DNA of 58,768 nucleotides. Origin: an uncultured Campylobacter sp. GTDB lineage: Bacteria; Campylobacterota; Campylobacteria; Campylobacterales; Campylobacteraceae. A program made the translations under genes and the position numbers. Where the stretch lies: positions 1-58,768 of the forward strand of contig CALKQT010000095.1 of the NCBI GenBank assembly GCA_937990735.1. The letters are read 5' to 3'. Below, piece by piece: positions 25,600-34,616 of this stretch (within the stretch, counting starts at the first letter, position 1; each line of letters begins with the position of its first letter). A model generated the notes under the pieces. The model was not told the DNA's origin. It worked only from the letters and a program-made list of their open reading frames with translations, and ran no database searches.

Positions 25600-26046
25600 C
25601 CCTGTTTCGCGCAGGATTTTTGGCTTGCCTAGACAAATTTGATCAATAAAAACGCCAAAATATGTTACGTCGATTTTCCCATAAATTTGACGTAAAAATC
25701 TCAAATTTACGATTAGTGGCGATTTGCCAAAAAAGGGCAAGCAATTTATCCGCTTTGGCGAGAAATTATGGGCAATTCGTCAAATTTTAAAAGGCGAACC
25801 TAACGTCAAATTCTCGTCAAATTCGCCTCTGTTTTTAAAAATCAAAGCCGATCCGCAAAATCCCACGCTTAAAATTTACTCGCAAGCGAGCGAATTCAGC
25901 CAAATTTTGCAAATCGGTAACTCTACTCCGCTCTCATCTGAGTACCTACGAATGCCAAGCTTAAATCGCGACTAGGCCGGTGAGCTAAGCTTAGACCCCA
26001 ATGCGGGCACGCAAAAAAATGTACGCGCAAAAAATAAAATTTCAGA
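25600..26046. other. Gene-free stretch between glycosylase gene and fhs fragment
   Basis: I see no real gene. A frame at 25724-25975 (83 codons) has no recognisable similarity and no ribosome site. The segment is rich in CGTCAAATT words (near 25776, 25812, 25824), two of which sit inside a weak GGCGAA...TTCGCC inverted repeat. Its last 22 bases resemble the DNA just after fhs near 31988, extending the duplication described below in diverged form. Confidence 0.3.
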
Positions 26047-26352
26047 TCACGCCAATCCGCTTATAACGCCATCGTCCGTGATCCTCATATTTAGCGCGTT
26101 AGGAACCTTCGGTAGCCCCGGCATAAGCATTATCTTGCCGCACACGGCGACGATGAAGCCCGCTCCCGTGCGGATCTGAAGATCTTTGACGCTGAGTTTA
26201 AAGCCGCGTGCCCGCCCAAGCGCCTTGGCATCGTCGCTGAAGCTATACTGCGTCTTTGCGATACAAACATTTAGCCGCTCAAGCCCCAAAGCCTTGATGT
26301 GCTGTAGCGCCTTTTGCGCTTCTGGCTCAAAAACGACCTCGCTTGCGCCGTA
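26047..26352 (-). pseudogene. Duplicate 3' end of fhs (about 100 codons)
   Basis: Bases 26057-26352 are identical to 32015-32310, the 3' end of the complete fhs gene, at a constant offset of 5958 bases and in the same orientation. The last three codons differ only synonymously (GGA TTG GCG here, GGG CTG GCT there) before TGA. Upstream of 26352 similarity stops abruptly (TAC preceded by AAACCA instead of AAAATT). No catalytic P-loop is present, so this is a fragment. Confidence 0.93.
26057..26352 (-). repeat. 296-bp exact direct repeat, copy 1
   Basis: Identical to 32015-32310. The pair brackets 5.66 kb holding a histidine phosphatase, a Sel1 protein, a DnaJ-type zinc-finger protein and decayed DNA. 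Recombination between copies would delete that block and leave one fhs 3' end intact. Confidence 0.95.
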
Positions 26353-26511
26353 TGGTTTAAATTTTACTTCGCGGCGGCGGGCTATCCGTATTCAAAAAGC
26401 AGCGCTCATCGCATGATAAAATTTCGCCGCCTCGCGACAGCCGTCAAACAACGCATTAAATTTAAAATTTACAAAACGCAAAATTTCAAAATTTCGCGCA
26501 GAGCTGTATCT

Positions 26512-27069
26512 TTACGCGGCGCACCGCCAAATTTCTACGCAAAAGCAGCCCTCGCAAAAGCGGTATATCAGGCGGTAGCCTGCCCGCCGCGCGCTATGGC
26601 GTATTATGCGCAGCACAAAGCCGTGCGCGATCACCGCTGTGTCCGCTTCCAGCAGCGACGGCATCAGATCAAGCGCGCGCCGCCGTTCCGCTCCTACGCT
26701 TGCGCCGCTAGGGTTCATGCCGCACAGCCACAGCAGGCGCGAGAGCACGAGCCAACAATCAAACGGCATTTTTATTAGCGGCACGGGGAATATTTGCAGA
26801 TTAAACTCGCGTAAAGCCTCTAGGTACTCTATGCTCCGCTGCGGGAATAGCTTTTGCGCCGTAAGAGCGGCGCGCGGCAGCGGCGAGGAGCATATTCGGC
26901 TTATGTGGGCGAGCTTTTTATATGCGGCGCTGATTTTAAATTTATTGGTTTCATACAAAGCTAAGCTTTGCGTAGTATCATACAGGATCGTGCGCCGTGC
27001 AGCCTCTGCGGCGTCGCACACGCCGCGATCGATCAACGGCGTAACGTGGCGGATCAGCGCTAGCGTCAT
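26512..27069 (-). CDS. Histidine phosphatase (phosphoglycerate mutase-like) superfamily protein
   Basis: 185 residues. The catalytic RH(G) motif appears as ALIRHVTP with His8; SSPLPRAALTAQKLF near residue 60 gives the second conserved Arg; VIAHGFVLRIIR near 146 gives the second catalytic His. That order is typical of small bacterial phosphatases of the CobC/SixA/GpmB kind. Substrate unknown. The usual RHG Gly is Val here. GGAGGCAAGAT precedes the ATG. It lies inside the block flanked by the fhs repeats. Confidence 0.72.
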   Translation of the reverse strand: MTLALIRHVTPLIDRGVCDAAEAARRTILYDTTQSLALYETNKFKISAAYKKLAHISRICSSPLPRAALTAQKLFPQRSIEYLEALREFNLQIFPVPLIKMPFDCWLVLSRLLWLCGMNPSGASVGAERRRALDLMPSLLEADTAVIAHGFVLRIIRHSARRAGYRLIYRFCEGCFCVEIWRCAA

Positions 27070-27237
27070 TATCTTGCCTCCTAAAATACGAGCCCGCTAA
27101 GAACTTACGCCGTTATGTTTCCGCTTCTACAGGATACTTGATGTTTAGATTTGCGCTATTTATGCGAAATCCGCTAGGGTTCTTGCTCCGTAGCCACGGC
27201 GAGCGCGAGGGTCTGCTTCAAAGCATAGATTTGCGGG

Positions 27238-27870
27238 CTATTTAAGCCTTTCGTAGCTTTCGCATGAGCTTTGCCATGCCCTTTCATGCTCCGCTACCGA
27301 GCTCATAAATCTATCCTTGCCGCCTAGCTCGCAGGCCTTTTTGTAGTACTGCGCGGCTTTTGCATTATCTGCGCCCTCGTAAAGACGCGCTAAATTTAAA
27401 CACGCAGCCCAGCTGTCCGCTATATCCATATCGTAACCGCGCACATAGTAACTTACGCCCTTTATAGCGTCTTTGCGCACGCCCCTACCTCTGATATACG
27501 CAGAGCCTGCATTACTGCAGCCTATCGCGTGCCCGTCATCGCAGGCTTTGTCAAACAGCTCTGCCGCCTTCGCCTCATCGCGCGGCATCCCCTCCCCGCT
27601 TTGATACAAAATGCCTAAATTTACGCACGACTCCGCATCGCCGCCTTTGCAAGCTTTGACGTATAACGGCGCAGCCTTTAGCAGATCTTGCGGCACGCCC
27701 CAGCCATAATTGTAAACCTGCGCCAATGCCCCGCACGACTTCATATCGCCCTTATCGCAGGATTTTGTAGCCCTGCTTATATCGTCTGCAGTGATTTCAA
27801 AATTTTCGGCTAGCGCGAAATTTGCAGCAAGCGTCGCGATAAGCGCTAGAATTAAAATTTTATTTTTCAT
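27238..27870 (-). CDS. Secreted Sel1-like repeat protein (Hcp-type, Cys-rich)
   Basis: 210 residues from ATG 27870, chosen because AAGGA precedes it and a signal peptide (KNKILILALIATLAANFALA) then sits at the N-terminus; a longer frame from 27906 lacks this logic. Several Sel1 repeats of ~36 residues follow, with paired Cys in the helical hairpins: CDKGDMKSC, CKGGDAESC, CDDGHAIGC. This is the pattern of Helicobacter cysteine-rich proteins (Hcp) and their Campylobacter relatives, which are periplasmic or secreted. Role unknown; protein-binding scaffold is likely. Confidence 0.82.
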   Translation of the reverse strand: MKNKILILALIATLAANFALAENFEITADDISRATKSCDKGDMKSCGALAQVYNYGWGVPQDLLKAAPLYVKACKGGDAESCVNLGILYQSGEGMPRDEAKAAELFDKACDDGHAIGCSNAGSAYIRGRGVRKDAIKGVSYYVRGYDMDIADSWAACLNLARLYEGADNAKAAQYYKKACELGGKDRFMSSVAEHERAWQSSCESYERLK

Positions 27871-27927
27871 TTTCGTCCTTTTTGGTTTTTTAAGATCGCC
27901 TGCCAAGCCTAAGGCGCGGATTTACCG

Positions 27928-30558
27928 TTAAGGCGCAGTTTGATCGCTAGAGTTCGGGTTCGTTCTCGCCTGCTCTTTGTTTTTTAACGCCTCGTAAATT
28001 TCATCGACGCCGCTTAGGTTTTGATCCAAAACCTCTCTCGCCTTTTTTAGAGTGCGTGCGCCAAAAATCCCATCCTGCTTCACTCCGATGCTTTTTTGAA
28101 TATATAAAATTTTATCCTTTTGCATCGCAGCGGAATTATTAGTCACCCCGGAAGGGGAATTTAAAGCAGGGCTTTCGGAGCCGCTAGAGCTTGCACTCGT
28201 AGAATTTTCGTCTGCAGAATTTATGCCATCACTCGCGGAAGCGGAATTTTCGTCCTCAAAAAATGCAGGCATCCACCCTCGCAGCAGCCCTGCCGCGCCG
28301 GTTTTCGGCACGTAGCCCGTATTTGCCGCACCTCCGTAGATTGTGCTAACCAAAACGGCGCAGAGCAGAGCTTTGCAAAAGCGAGCAAACGCCGCGCCGC
28401 CCCTGCCGCAGCGATACTCTCGCGGAATTTTACGAGCTTTTACGGTGCACCGCACTGCGCTTGCCAGCCACAGCGCCACACCGCCTAACATCCCCACAGC
28501 AGCGATTGCCACGCCACATGCAAGTGCCCAAAAATAATGCTCCGCAAAGATCATCTCGAAGCAGCCCTCGCACGCCAGCGCAGCCGCTGCGATAAGCGCG
28601 CCTCCGCCTATGCACCACACCGCGCGATCATAGCGTGGACTTAGCACGCCAAGCGCCCCAGCCATCGCGCTGCCCAAATCGCGAGCGCATTGCTGCGAAA
28701 TAAAGCCCTCGCAAACGCGCATAATCGCCGCGGCAAAACTCTGCGCGCAATCCTCGCGCAACGAACGCGGGAAAAAGAACTTCTTTAATCGCGCAAAGGG
28801 CGAAATTTTAGAATTTGACGCGGCAGGGCTTTGCGTATTCGCGCGATTTTTAAATTTTGCAGCGGCAAGATTTTCGGAATTTATTGCGGCGGAGTCTATG
28901 GAATTTGTGGAATTTTCAGCACCCAAAGCGCTTAAATCTCGGTAATCTCGCTCGCCGCGTAATTCGTAAAGACCCTCCGTAGTGCGATCAGAAGTACCGC
29001 CTAAGCCCTCTTGCGAGCCGGCGAAATTAGATCCATTCTGCGCGAGAGCTTCGCTGCTTTGCTGCCTAGCCTCAAAATCGCTGGCAGAATTCTCTCCGCT
29101 TTCCGAAAGATCCGCCCCTGCAAATTTTATGCCGCCGCTCACGGCGCCTGCAAACCTGCCAAGCTCTCCGCGTAATCCCAAGTGATTATCTTCCACGCCC
29201 ATAGAATTTGCCGAAGCGCTCGCGAATTTCATGCCCGCAAATTTTACGCTCGCGCCGCCCTCGAGATTTTCTTTGCGCGAAGTGTCTTTTGCAAAGCTCA
29301 AAGCGTCGCGATCAGCCGCGCCGCAGGTAGAATTTACAGAGTTAAAATGCCCGTCCGAGCCGCGCAACTGATCAAGATTTAGCGTCTCGCCGCGCAGCTT
29401 AGCACTAGCTAGGCGCATCGCCGCATCCAGCACAGGTTTCGCGCGAAACAGCGCAAAAAGGCTTTGCGCATCGTCCCGCCCTAGCCTAGCGGGCGCGCCG
29501 TGCGCCGCCGCAAGCTCCGGCGCAAAAACTTCGTCCAAAAAGTTAGGTCTTACGAATGCCGCGCCGCCGAAGCACGCCGCATCGTAAGCCTTACCGCAGA
29601 CGGCAAAACTCAAGCGCAAAAAATCATCCTCCGCGCTAAATACCGCTTCGCAGCCGCTCTGCACCGCTCGCAGCGAGCTTAGACGAAACAAAAGTCTGCG
29701 TGCTGCAAAACCTACGCCCTTGCTGCATAAAAACTCCAGCAGCTCGCGCCCGAAAACCTGCGAGCTAGCGCCTATACTGACGCTCGGGCGGGCATAAGCG
29801 GCTACTTTGCCGGTGCGAGTGAAATACCCGCGCCCATCGCAGTGATCGCAGCGAAAATCACCCGCACCGCCGCACTTTTCGCAGCGTAATCTGCCTGCAC
29901 CGCCGCAAGTGGAACAAATGCGCGAGCCGCTACCGCCGCAGCTAGCGCAGGGAATGAAGCGATAGCCCATAGAATTTGACGCAGAGCCTGCGGAATCGCT
30001 TCCAGAAAGACCGCGCGCATGAGCGTCCGTAGAGCTTAATGCCGCACGGCTATAACCACCGGCGCCCTTGCAAGTGGGGCAGATCAAGCGCCCGCGTCCG
30101 CCGCAGTTAGCGCACGGCGTCTTGCCCGCACCTTCGCAGGCTTTGCAGCGTCTCCTGCCCGCACCGCCGCAATGCTCGCAACGCAGCTGAACGCTAAAGG
30201 GTTTAAAATCGTGAAATTTTATGATCTGATCCGCATTCGTAGCGGCTTTTTGGGGGTCTGCACGCAGGCGTAGCATAAAAGCCTCGCTTAGCTCTGCATC
30301 AGTGCTTGCCGCGCGCAGGCACTCGCGCGCATGAGCTTCGAACTGCGCGACGTCAGCGAAATGCAGCTGAGCGCGCTCGCCGCCACTTATCTGCGAGACG
30401 CTAAACTTGCCGGCAAAGTCATAACGCACGCCAAGCCTTACGATAAATCCGTAGAACTCGCGATCAAGCTCGCGCAGATCGGCGCCGCCACTACGCGCTA
30501 GGGCTTTGAGCCTAGCGATAAACGCCTCTGCAAGCTCCTCTTTATCCAGCTTGTCCAT
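27928..30558 (-). CDS. DnaJ-type zinc-finger membrane protein with peptidoglycan-binding tail
   Basis: 876 residues from ATG 30558 (AGGAG seven bases upstream; a frame from 30588 exists but lacks a site). Residues ~125-240 hold eight CxxCxGxG motifs: CEHCGGAG, CKACEGAG, CANCGGRG, CPTCKGAG, CASCGGSG, CSTCGGAG, CEKCGGAG, CDHCDGRG. DnaJ has four, and no J-domain HPD is present. Residues ~385-570 are Ser/Asn/Ala-rich low complexity. Two to three membrane spans lie at ~630-705 and one near 735. The C-terminus (YIQKSIGVKQDGIFGARTLKKAREVL) looks like a peptidoglycan-binding domain. Overall function unknown; an envelope-stress or assembly role is a guess. Confidence 0.75.
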   Translation of the reverse strand: MDKLDKEELAEAFIARLKALARSGGADLRELDREFYGFIVRLGVRYDFAGKFSVSQISGGERAQLHFADVAQFEAHARECLRAASTDAELSEAFMLRLRADPQKAATNADQIIKFHDFKPFSVQLRCEHCGGAGRRRCKACEGAGKTPCANCGGRGRLICPTCKGAGGYSRAALSSTDAHARGLSGSDSAGSASNSMGYRFIPCASCGGSGSRICSTCGGAGRLRCEKCGGAGDFRCDHCDGRGYFTRTGKVAAYARPSVSIGASSQVFGRELLEFLCSKGVGFAARRLLFRLSSLRAVQSGCEAVFSAEDDFLRLSFAVCGKAYDAACFGGAAFVRPNFLDEVFAPELAAAHGAPARLGRDDAQSLFALFRAKPVLDAAMRLASAKLRGETLNLDQLRGSDGHFNSVNSTCGAADRDALSFAKDTSRKENLEGGASVKFAGMKFASASANSMGVEDNHLGLRGELGRFAGAVSGGIKFAGADLSESGENSASDFEARQQSSEALAQNGSNFAGSQEGLGGTSDRTTEGLYELRGERDYRDLSALGAENSTNSIDSAAINSENLAAAKFKNRANTQSPAASNSKISPFARLKKFFFPRSLREDCAQSFAAAIMRVCEGFISQQCARDLGSAMAGALGVLSPRYDRAVWCIGGGALIAAAALACEGCFEMIFAEHYFWALACGVAIAAVGMLGGVALWLASAVRCTVKARKIPREYRCGRGGAAFARFCKALLCAVLVSTIYGGAANTGYVPKTGAAGLLRGWMPAFFEDENSASASDGINSADENSTSASSSGSESPALNSPSGVTNNSAAMQKDKILYIQKSIGVKQDGIFGARTLKKAREVLDQNLSGVDEIYEALKNKEQARTNPNSSDQTAP

Positions 30559-30958
30559 GATCGCTCCTCTCTTGCGGGCGCGCCACAAAGCCGCGCCGCA
30601 TAAATTTTAAAATTCCTTTATTAAAATCCTGCAAATTTAGCATTTCATACAATTATACCGCGAAAGGGAATTTTAAAATTCCAAAATCTCACGCAGGATG
30701 GAATTTAGCGCCATTGCTCGCCGTAAAATCTCGCTGCAAATCAAAGCTCTAAAATAGAGCTCGACGCGAAATCTCGCACTGCGGCGCGGCGACTTACATA
30801 ACTGCCGCAACAAATACGGCGCGAACGGATCGCAAAACAGAGCCGCCAGGCATACGGCGCCCGAGCGGTAGCAGCGGGCATGCAAGACTTTAATTCCGCA
30901 GCAGCGCATAATTTGGCTCGCGAAGATGCGCGATACGGCATAACGCACAGCAAATTTC

Positions 30959-30988
30959 GCGGCCGCGTGAAATTTTAAATTTCACGGC
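30959..30988. repeat. 30-bp palindromic element, copy 1
   Basis: Core GTGAAATTTTAAATTTCAC has 9-base arms that are exact reverse complements around one base; GCGGCCGC-type GC-rich bases flank it on the left and GGC on the right. The whole 30 bases recur exactly at 31547-31576. Confidence 0.85.
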
Positions 30989-31239
30989 TAGCTCGTGCGT
31001 ACGACATGCAATTTAAAATTTCACGACAGCTATGGCGCGGCGCGCAGCGATCTAAATCTATGACAAGCAGCAGCGCGCAAATTTCAATCCCGCGCGACAA
31101 TCAGGCGACGGGCGCGTGGAGTGCAATTTAATTTACGAGCGCGCAGCGGCATATAGTCGTCGCGCAAATTCAGTTCGCAGCGGGCAGCACGGCGCGAAAT
31201 TTCATTGCCGCGACGCATCGGCTCGTAAAATTTAATCCT

Positions 31240-31320
31240 ATTACCGCGCAACTATAGCCGCCTGCGCCTTTGCAAGCAAAGCGGATCAGACGTCCGTGCC
31301 CACTGCAGGCGCTGCACGGT
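31240..31320 (-). pseudogene. Decayed copy of the DnaJ-type zinc-finger segment
   Basis: On the minus strand this reads CSACSGHGRLIRFACKGAGG then YSCA, clearly related to CANCGGRGRLICPTCKGAGG then YSRA in the gene at 27928-30558. One zinc Cys is lost (RFAC for CPTC) and no long gene frame surrounds it. A partial duplication followed by decay is the simplest reading. Confidence 0.65.
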
Positions 31321-31546
31321 GGTTGGTAAAATTTAATCTGGGCGCCGCAAACCTCCGCCAACATGACTGATTGCGCGGGCGTAAAATTTAGCTTGCGATG
31401 TCGCGTAATTTAACTCGCGGCAGTGCATGTCGCGGCGCAAGCGCGAATTTTAGATCGTGCGGCGATCTGCTGCGCGACCGACGGATTAATTTCACGGTGC
31501 GCTCGACATGAAATTTAGAATCTCGTAGCGATACATGACACTGTGC

Positions 31547-31576
31547 GCGGCCGCGTGAAATTTTAAATTTCACGGC
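31547..31576. repeat. 30-bp palindromic element, copy 2
   Basis: Exact match to 30959-30988. Both copies lie in non-coding DNA 588 bases apart, in direct orientation. Confidence 0.85.
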
Positions 31577-31786
31577 GAGCCCACGCGTTATGAAATTTTA
31601 AATCTTGCCGCAAGTGAGCTCGCAAGCTCGCGAGCGGCTCGGTTTAAAATCTCGCGTTCAGTTTTTGCGCGAAATTTCGCGAGCAAAATTTCAAATGCCA
31701 AACCGGCGCGGGCTTCACGCTGAATTTCTGTGTAGATCTTGCGCGAAATTCAATGAAATTTCGCGCGCCGAGCTCGGCGCACCGAA

Positions 31787-31813
31787 ATCCGACCAATCCG
31801 ACCAATCCGACTA
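31787..31813 (+). repeat. 9-bp tandem repeat, three copies
   Basis: ATCCGACCA occurs twice at 31787-31804 and once more as ATCCGACTA at 31805-31813. Short simple repeat in non-coding DNA. Confidence 0.75.
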
Positions 31814-32004
31814 GCCAAAACTCGACCGGCTAAAACCTGGCGCAATAAAACCCAAGCATGCAAAATTATGATGCACTAAAACCGGGGCGCGATAAACTCG
31901 TCGCAACCTGAAAGCAAAATTTATCGCTACCGAAGCTCGCAGCTAAATTTTACCGCCCAAGCGCGGAATTTTCGGCTTTGGCTTCGGGCGCAAAAAATAA
32001 AATT

Positions 32005-33651
32005 TCAAGCCAGCCCGCTTATAACGCCATCGTCCGTGATCCTCATATTTAGCGCGTTAGGAACCTTCGGTAGCCCCGGCATAAGCATTATCTTGCCGCA
32101 CACGGCGACGATGAAGCCCGCTCCCGTGCGGATCTGAAGATCTTTGACGCTGAGTTTAAAGCCGCGTGCCCGCCCAAGCGCCTTGGCATCGTCGCTGAAG
32201 CTATACTGCGTCTTTGCGATACAAACATTTAGCCGCTCAAGCCCCAAAGCCTTGATGTGCTGTAGCGCCTTTTGCGCTTCTGGCTCAAAAACGACCTCGC
32301 TTGCGCCGTAAATTTTAGTAGCGATCTTTTCGATCTTGCTCGCCGTATCGTCGCTAAGCTCGTAGGCGAATTTCAGCTCCTTAGAACGCTCGCACTCATC
32401 TACTACGAGGCGGGCTAGCTCAAGCGCGCCCTCGCCTCCTTTGGCGAAATTTTCGCAAATCGCCATCTGCACGCCGCGCTGCTTGCAGTAATCGCGCACG
32501 AAGGCGATCTCGCCGTCGCTATCGAAGCTGAAGCGATTAAGCGCCACGACAGGATTTAGCCCGAAATTTTGTAAAATTTCGATATGCCCGCCTAAATTTA
32601 CGATGCCTCTTTGAAGCGCGGCAAGATCAGGGCTTGCGATATTTTCTTTATCCGCGCCGCCGTTATATTTAAGCGAGCGGATCGTGCTGACTAACACCGC
32701 GGCATCCGGAGCGATACCCGCGCGGCGACACTTGATATCGATAAATTTTTCAGCCCCTAGCTCGCTTCCGAAGCCCGCCTCCGTCACGGCGTAATCTGCT
32801 AGCGAGAGCGCAAGCTTGCTCGCCATTATTGAGTTGCAGCCGTGCGCGATATTTGCAAAAGGCCCGCCGTGCACGAGCGCGGGCGTGTGCTCTAGGCTTT
32901 GGATGAGATTTGGCTTCATCGCGTCTTTTAGCAGGATCGCCGCGGCATCCGCGCAGCCCAGATCGCGCACATATATCGGCTCTCCCTGCGTATCGTAGGC
33001 GACCATGATGTTTGCGATGTTTTCCTTAAGCTCGGCAAGATCGTTTGAGAGGCACAGCACCGCCATTATCTCGCTAGCTGCGGTGATATTAAAGCCGTCC
33101 TCGCGCTGCACTCCGTCGGTGCGCCCGCCCTGTCCTACGGTGATATGGCGCAGCGCGCGGTCGTTCATATCCATGCAGCGCTTCCACAAAATTTTATCGA
33201 TCTTTAGCGGGTTTTCTTGATACAGCGAGTTGTCGATGACCGCCGAAATGAGATTATTCGCGGAGGTGATGGCGTGAAAATCGCCGTTAAAATGCAAATT
33301 TAGATCATCCATCGGCACCAGTTGCGAGTACCCGCCGCCAGCAGCCCCTCCTTTGATACCGAAAACCGGCCCCAGCGACGGCTCGCGCAGCGCAAGGCAG
33401 ACGCTTTTGCCTAGGCGTTTTAGCGCATCGGCTAGACCTATGGAGGTCGTAGTCTTGCCCTCGCCAAACGGCGTCGGATTGGTCGCCGTGACCAAAATAA
33501 GCTTCGAAGCGCGCGAGCGCGGCTTGATATTTAGCTTGGCTTTGTAGTGGCCGTACAGCTCGATCTCATCCTCGCTAAGTCCCAAGCTTTTCGCAACGTT
33601 TGAAATTTTATCCGGCTTCGCCGCATTTGCTATTTCGATATCGCTCAACAT
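32005..33651 (-). CDS. fhs: Formate--tetrahydrofolate ligase
   Basis: 548 residues, normal family length. Converts formate, ATP and tetrahydrofolate to 10-formyl-THF for purine and formyl-Met synthesis. The ATP-binding loop is NPTPFGEGKTTTSIGLADAL near residue 58; other signatures are GIKGGAAGGGYSQ (~97), HFNGDFHAI (~116) and GPFANIAHGCNS (~268). GGAGAG lies just before the ATG. Its last 99 codons are duplicated exactly at 26057-26352. The gene itself looks intact. Confidence 0.96.
   Translation of the reverse strand: MLSDIEIANAAKPDKISNVAKSLGLSEDEIELYGHYKAKLNIKPRSRASKLILVTATNPTPFGEGKTTTSIGLADALKRLGKSVCLALREPSLGPVFGIKGGAAGGGYSQLVPMDDLNLHFNGDFHAITSANNLISAVIDNSLYQENPLKIDKILWKRCMDMNDRALRHITVGQGGRTDGVQREDGFNITAASEIMAVLCLSNDLAELKENIANIMVAYDTQGEPIYVRDLGCADAAAILLKDAMKPNLIQSLEHTPALVHGGPFANIAHGCNSIMASKLALSLADYAVTEAGFGSELGAEKFIDIKCRRAGIAPDAAVLVSTIRSLKYNGGADKENIASPDLAALQRGIVNLGGHIEILQNFGLNPVVALNRFSFDSDGEIAFVRDYCKQRGVQMAICENFAKGGEGALELARLVVDECERSKELKFAYELSDDTASKIEKIATKIYGASEVVFEPEAQKALQHIKALGLERLNVCIAKTQYSFSDDAKALGRARGFKLSVKDLQIRTGAGFIVAVCGKIMLMPGLPKVPNALNMRITDDGVISGLA
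32015..32310 (-). repeat. 296-bp exact direct repeat, copy 2 (within fhs)
   Basis: The 3' end of fhs, identical to 26057-26352. In this copy the frame continues upstream into the complete gene, so this is the functional end. Confidence 0.95.
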
Positions 33652-33790
33652 ATTCTCTCCTTAAATTTAAAATTTTATCGCGCAGTTTTTACGCACCGCC
33701 TCTTTAAATCCGCGCATTAGCTCGCGCGCTATGCGCACCTTGTCCGCGAGCCGTGCAAGATCAAAGCTCGCGCCGCGAAATTTGCCCCGG

Positions 33791-34549
33791 TTAAATTTCG
33801 ATCTCGATGCCCACGGGGCAGTGGTCGCTGCCCATCACGTCGCTTAGGATGAAAGCATCCTTTAGCCGCGAGCGCAAATTTACCGAGATGAAAAAATAAT
33901 CGATCCGCCAGCCTACGTTTTTTGCGCGCGCGTTAAAGCGGTAGCTCCACCACGAGTAGGCGTCCCGCAGCTCGCCGCGCACGGCACGGAAAGTGTCCAC
34001 GAAGCCAGCCGCCTCCACTTCATCGAGCCACGCCCGCTCGATCGGCAAAAAGCCCGAAGTTTTGGAGTTTGCTTTGGGGTTCGCAAGATCGATCTCACGG
34101 TGCGCGGTATTTACGTCGCCGCAAAATATCACCCCGAGCCCCTGCTCTGCAAGGCTGCGCGCGTAAGCTAGGAATTTTGCGTAAAATTCCATCTTGTAGG
34201 CTAGCCGCGCCTCGTCCTTTTGGCCGTTGGGAAAGTAGATATTAAAAAGCACGACATCGCCGAAGCGGTGCTGCAGCACGCGCCCCTCGTCGTCGGGGAA
34301 AAACAGCGCCTTGCTCGTCTCGCTTTTAAATTTTGCCAGGCTCGCCACGCCCGAATATCCCGCACGTGCGGCGGAATTTAGATCGATCTGAGAAAATCCG
34401 AGCTCATAAAGCCCTTTTGGAGCGTCCTTTTCGCTCACCTTGATCTCTTGCAAGCCCAAAAAATCGGGGTTTTGCTCCGCAAGCCACGCAAAGCCGTCTT
34501 TGCCGAGTACTGCGCGCAACCCATTTACATTCCAACTAATCAGTTTCAA
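33791..34549 (-). CDS. xth: Exodeoxyribonuclease III
   Basis: 252 residues of the endonuclease/exonuclease/phosphatase fold. It repairs abasic sites and trims 3' blocked ends. Metal and catalytic residues are visible in order: SWNVNGLRAV (Asn7), GLQEIKV (Glu34), GDVNTAH (Asp/Asn ~146-148) and MGSDHCPVGIEI at the C-terminus (Asp-His pair). The ORF ends in this last motif, as in other ExoA/XthA enzymes. It is transcribed away from dgkA. Confidence 0.95.
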   Translation of the reverse strand: MKLISWNVNGLRAVLGKDGFAWLAEQNPDFLGLQEIKVSEKDAPKGLYELGFSQIDLNSAARAGYSGVASLAKFKSETSKALFFPDDEGRVLQHRFGDVVLFNIYFPNGQKDEARLAYKMEFYAKFLAYARSLAEQGLGVIFCGDVNTAHREIDLANPKANSKTSGFLPIERAWLDEVEAAGFVDTFRAVRGELRDAYSWWSYRFNARAKNVGWRIDYFFISVNLRSRLKDAFILSDVMGSDHCPVGIEIEI

Positions 34550-34616
34550 ATTTAGCCTTTGGCCTGAAAATTTTGGTATGATTATACGAAATTTTGACTA
34601 AATTTAAAGGAAAATT

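Larger units (their letters stand above)
30589..32004. other. 1.4-kb gene-free, decayed and palindrome-rich region
   Basis: No intact gene. It contains a decayed copy of the neighbouring zinc-finger gene (31240-31320), two exact copies of a 30-base palindromic element (30959-30988 and 31547-31576), a 16-base palindrome GGAATTTTAAAATTCC (30667-30682), and a 9-bp tandem triplicate (31787-31813). Open frames in it have no family likeness. It is the left flank of fhs and the right end of the block bounded by the fhs repeats. Confidence 0.5.

Noticed and set aside
25724..25975. 83-aa ORF between glycosylase gene and fhs fragment
   Set aside because: No ribosome site, no recognisable similarity, AAATTT-rich gap composition.
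26314..27100. Plus-strand frames of 154 and 164 aa near 26.3-27.1 kb
   Set aside because: They oppose the histidine phosphatase gene, whose catalytic motifs support the minus strand.
30673..31814. Several 60-90 codon frames in the decayed region
   Set aside because: Mutually overlapping, Arg/Ala/Cys-rich, no shared signals; only the zinc-finger-like remnant has explainable similarity.
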